NCBI GenBank assembly: GCA_964563545.1
Contig: CAZLXB010000025.1
Location: 1-30,460 of the forward strand
DNA from: Casp-actino8 sp964563545
GTDB lineage: Bacteria; Actinomycetota; Acidimicrobiia; Acidimicrobiales; Ilumatobacteraceae
Length of the DNA stretch: 30,460 bases
Direction: 5' to 3'
The notes under the pieces are model-generated. The model worked only from the letters and a program-made list of their open reading frames with translations, ran no database searches and was not told the DNA's origin. The position numbers were made by a program, and so were the translations under genes. Numbering within the stretch: the first letter of the stretch is position 1; every line of letters starts with the position of its first letter. Below, one piece after another: positions 30,426 to 30,460 of the stretch.

Positions 30426-30460
30426 TCACTCGGCGGTCGTGGGCACGTACGACTCCTCCA
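30426..30460 (-). CDS. C-terminal end of a leftward gene, partial
   Basis: Read leftward from the window edge the frame gives EESYVPTTAE and then TGA (30428-30426). The gap of 24 bases to the convergent DUF1214 gene is typical of gene ends in this window. Only ten residues are visible, so identity is unknown and even coding status is a guess. Confidence 0.3.
   Translation of the reverse strand, partial: EESYVPTTAE

Overview
The window looks like the chromosome of a high-GC actinobacterium. The gene set (an F420-type LLM oxidoreductase, three cytochrome P450s, FadD/FadE-like enzymes, a fused LivHM permease, SAM-controlled metX, frequent ATGA/GTGA overlaps and probable leaderless genes) fits the class Acidimicrobiia, but that placement is inference from protein character, with no marker gene to prove it. 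There are no insertion sequences, phage genes or CRISPR arrays. Coding density is very high.

Layout. 1-3357: end of a branched-chain amino acid type ABC transporter operon (fused LivH-LivM permease, LivG, LivF). 3370-6435, leftward: a tight operon of a molybdopterin oxidoreductase, a carboxymuconolactone-decarboxylase/AhpD-like protein and a limonene-epoxide-hydrolase-like protein. 6553-12746, rightward: P450, PEP-utilising mobile-domain protein, LLM oxidoreductase, second P450 and SDR. The two arms are divergent around a perfect 12-bp inverted repeat at 6475-6502. A degenerate copy lies before the gene at 7938, so one regulator may control both arms. 12750-15181, leftward: third P450 and a class III aminotransferase. 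15256-17765: zinc uptake operon znuABC under a Zur/Fur-type box, converging on a His-rich repeat protein (17775-18119). 18195-21203: a DHRS12-like SDR, then (leftward) a PhyH dioxygenase and a sulfatase-maturase-like radical SAM protein. 21284-24942: acyl-CoA dehydrogenase, acyl-CoA synthetase and isocitrate-lyase/PEP-mutase family enzyme. 24964-26286: SAM-type riboswitch and metX. 26298-30460: small membrane proteins, an Fpg/Nei DNA glycosylase, a DMT transporter, tRNA-Gly(GCC), a DUF1214-like protein and the tail of one more gene.

The main discovery candidate is the gene at 3738-4262. Its reading frame is interrupted by one TGA exactly where the family has the second cysteine of its CxxC redox motif (giving C-V-V-U). 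The TGA is followed by an 8-bp hairpin with a GGC loop whose apex starts 20 nt after the TGA. That geometry matches a bacterial SECIS element, so I interpret this as a selenoprotein encoded between a molybdopterin enzyme and an epoxide hydrolase.

Metabolically the window reads as oxidative catabolism of hydrophobic or terpenoid-like compounds (P450s, epoxide hydrolase, SDRs, acyl-CoA enzymes, LLM oxidoreductase), alongside zinc and methionine housekeeping. Actual substrates cannot be read from the sequence.
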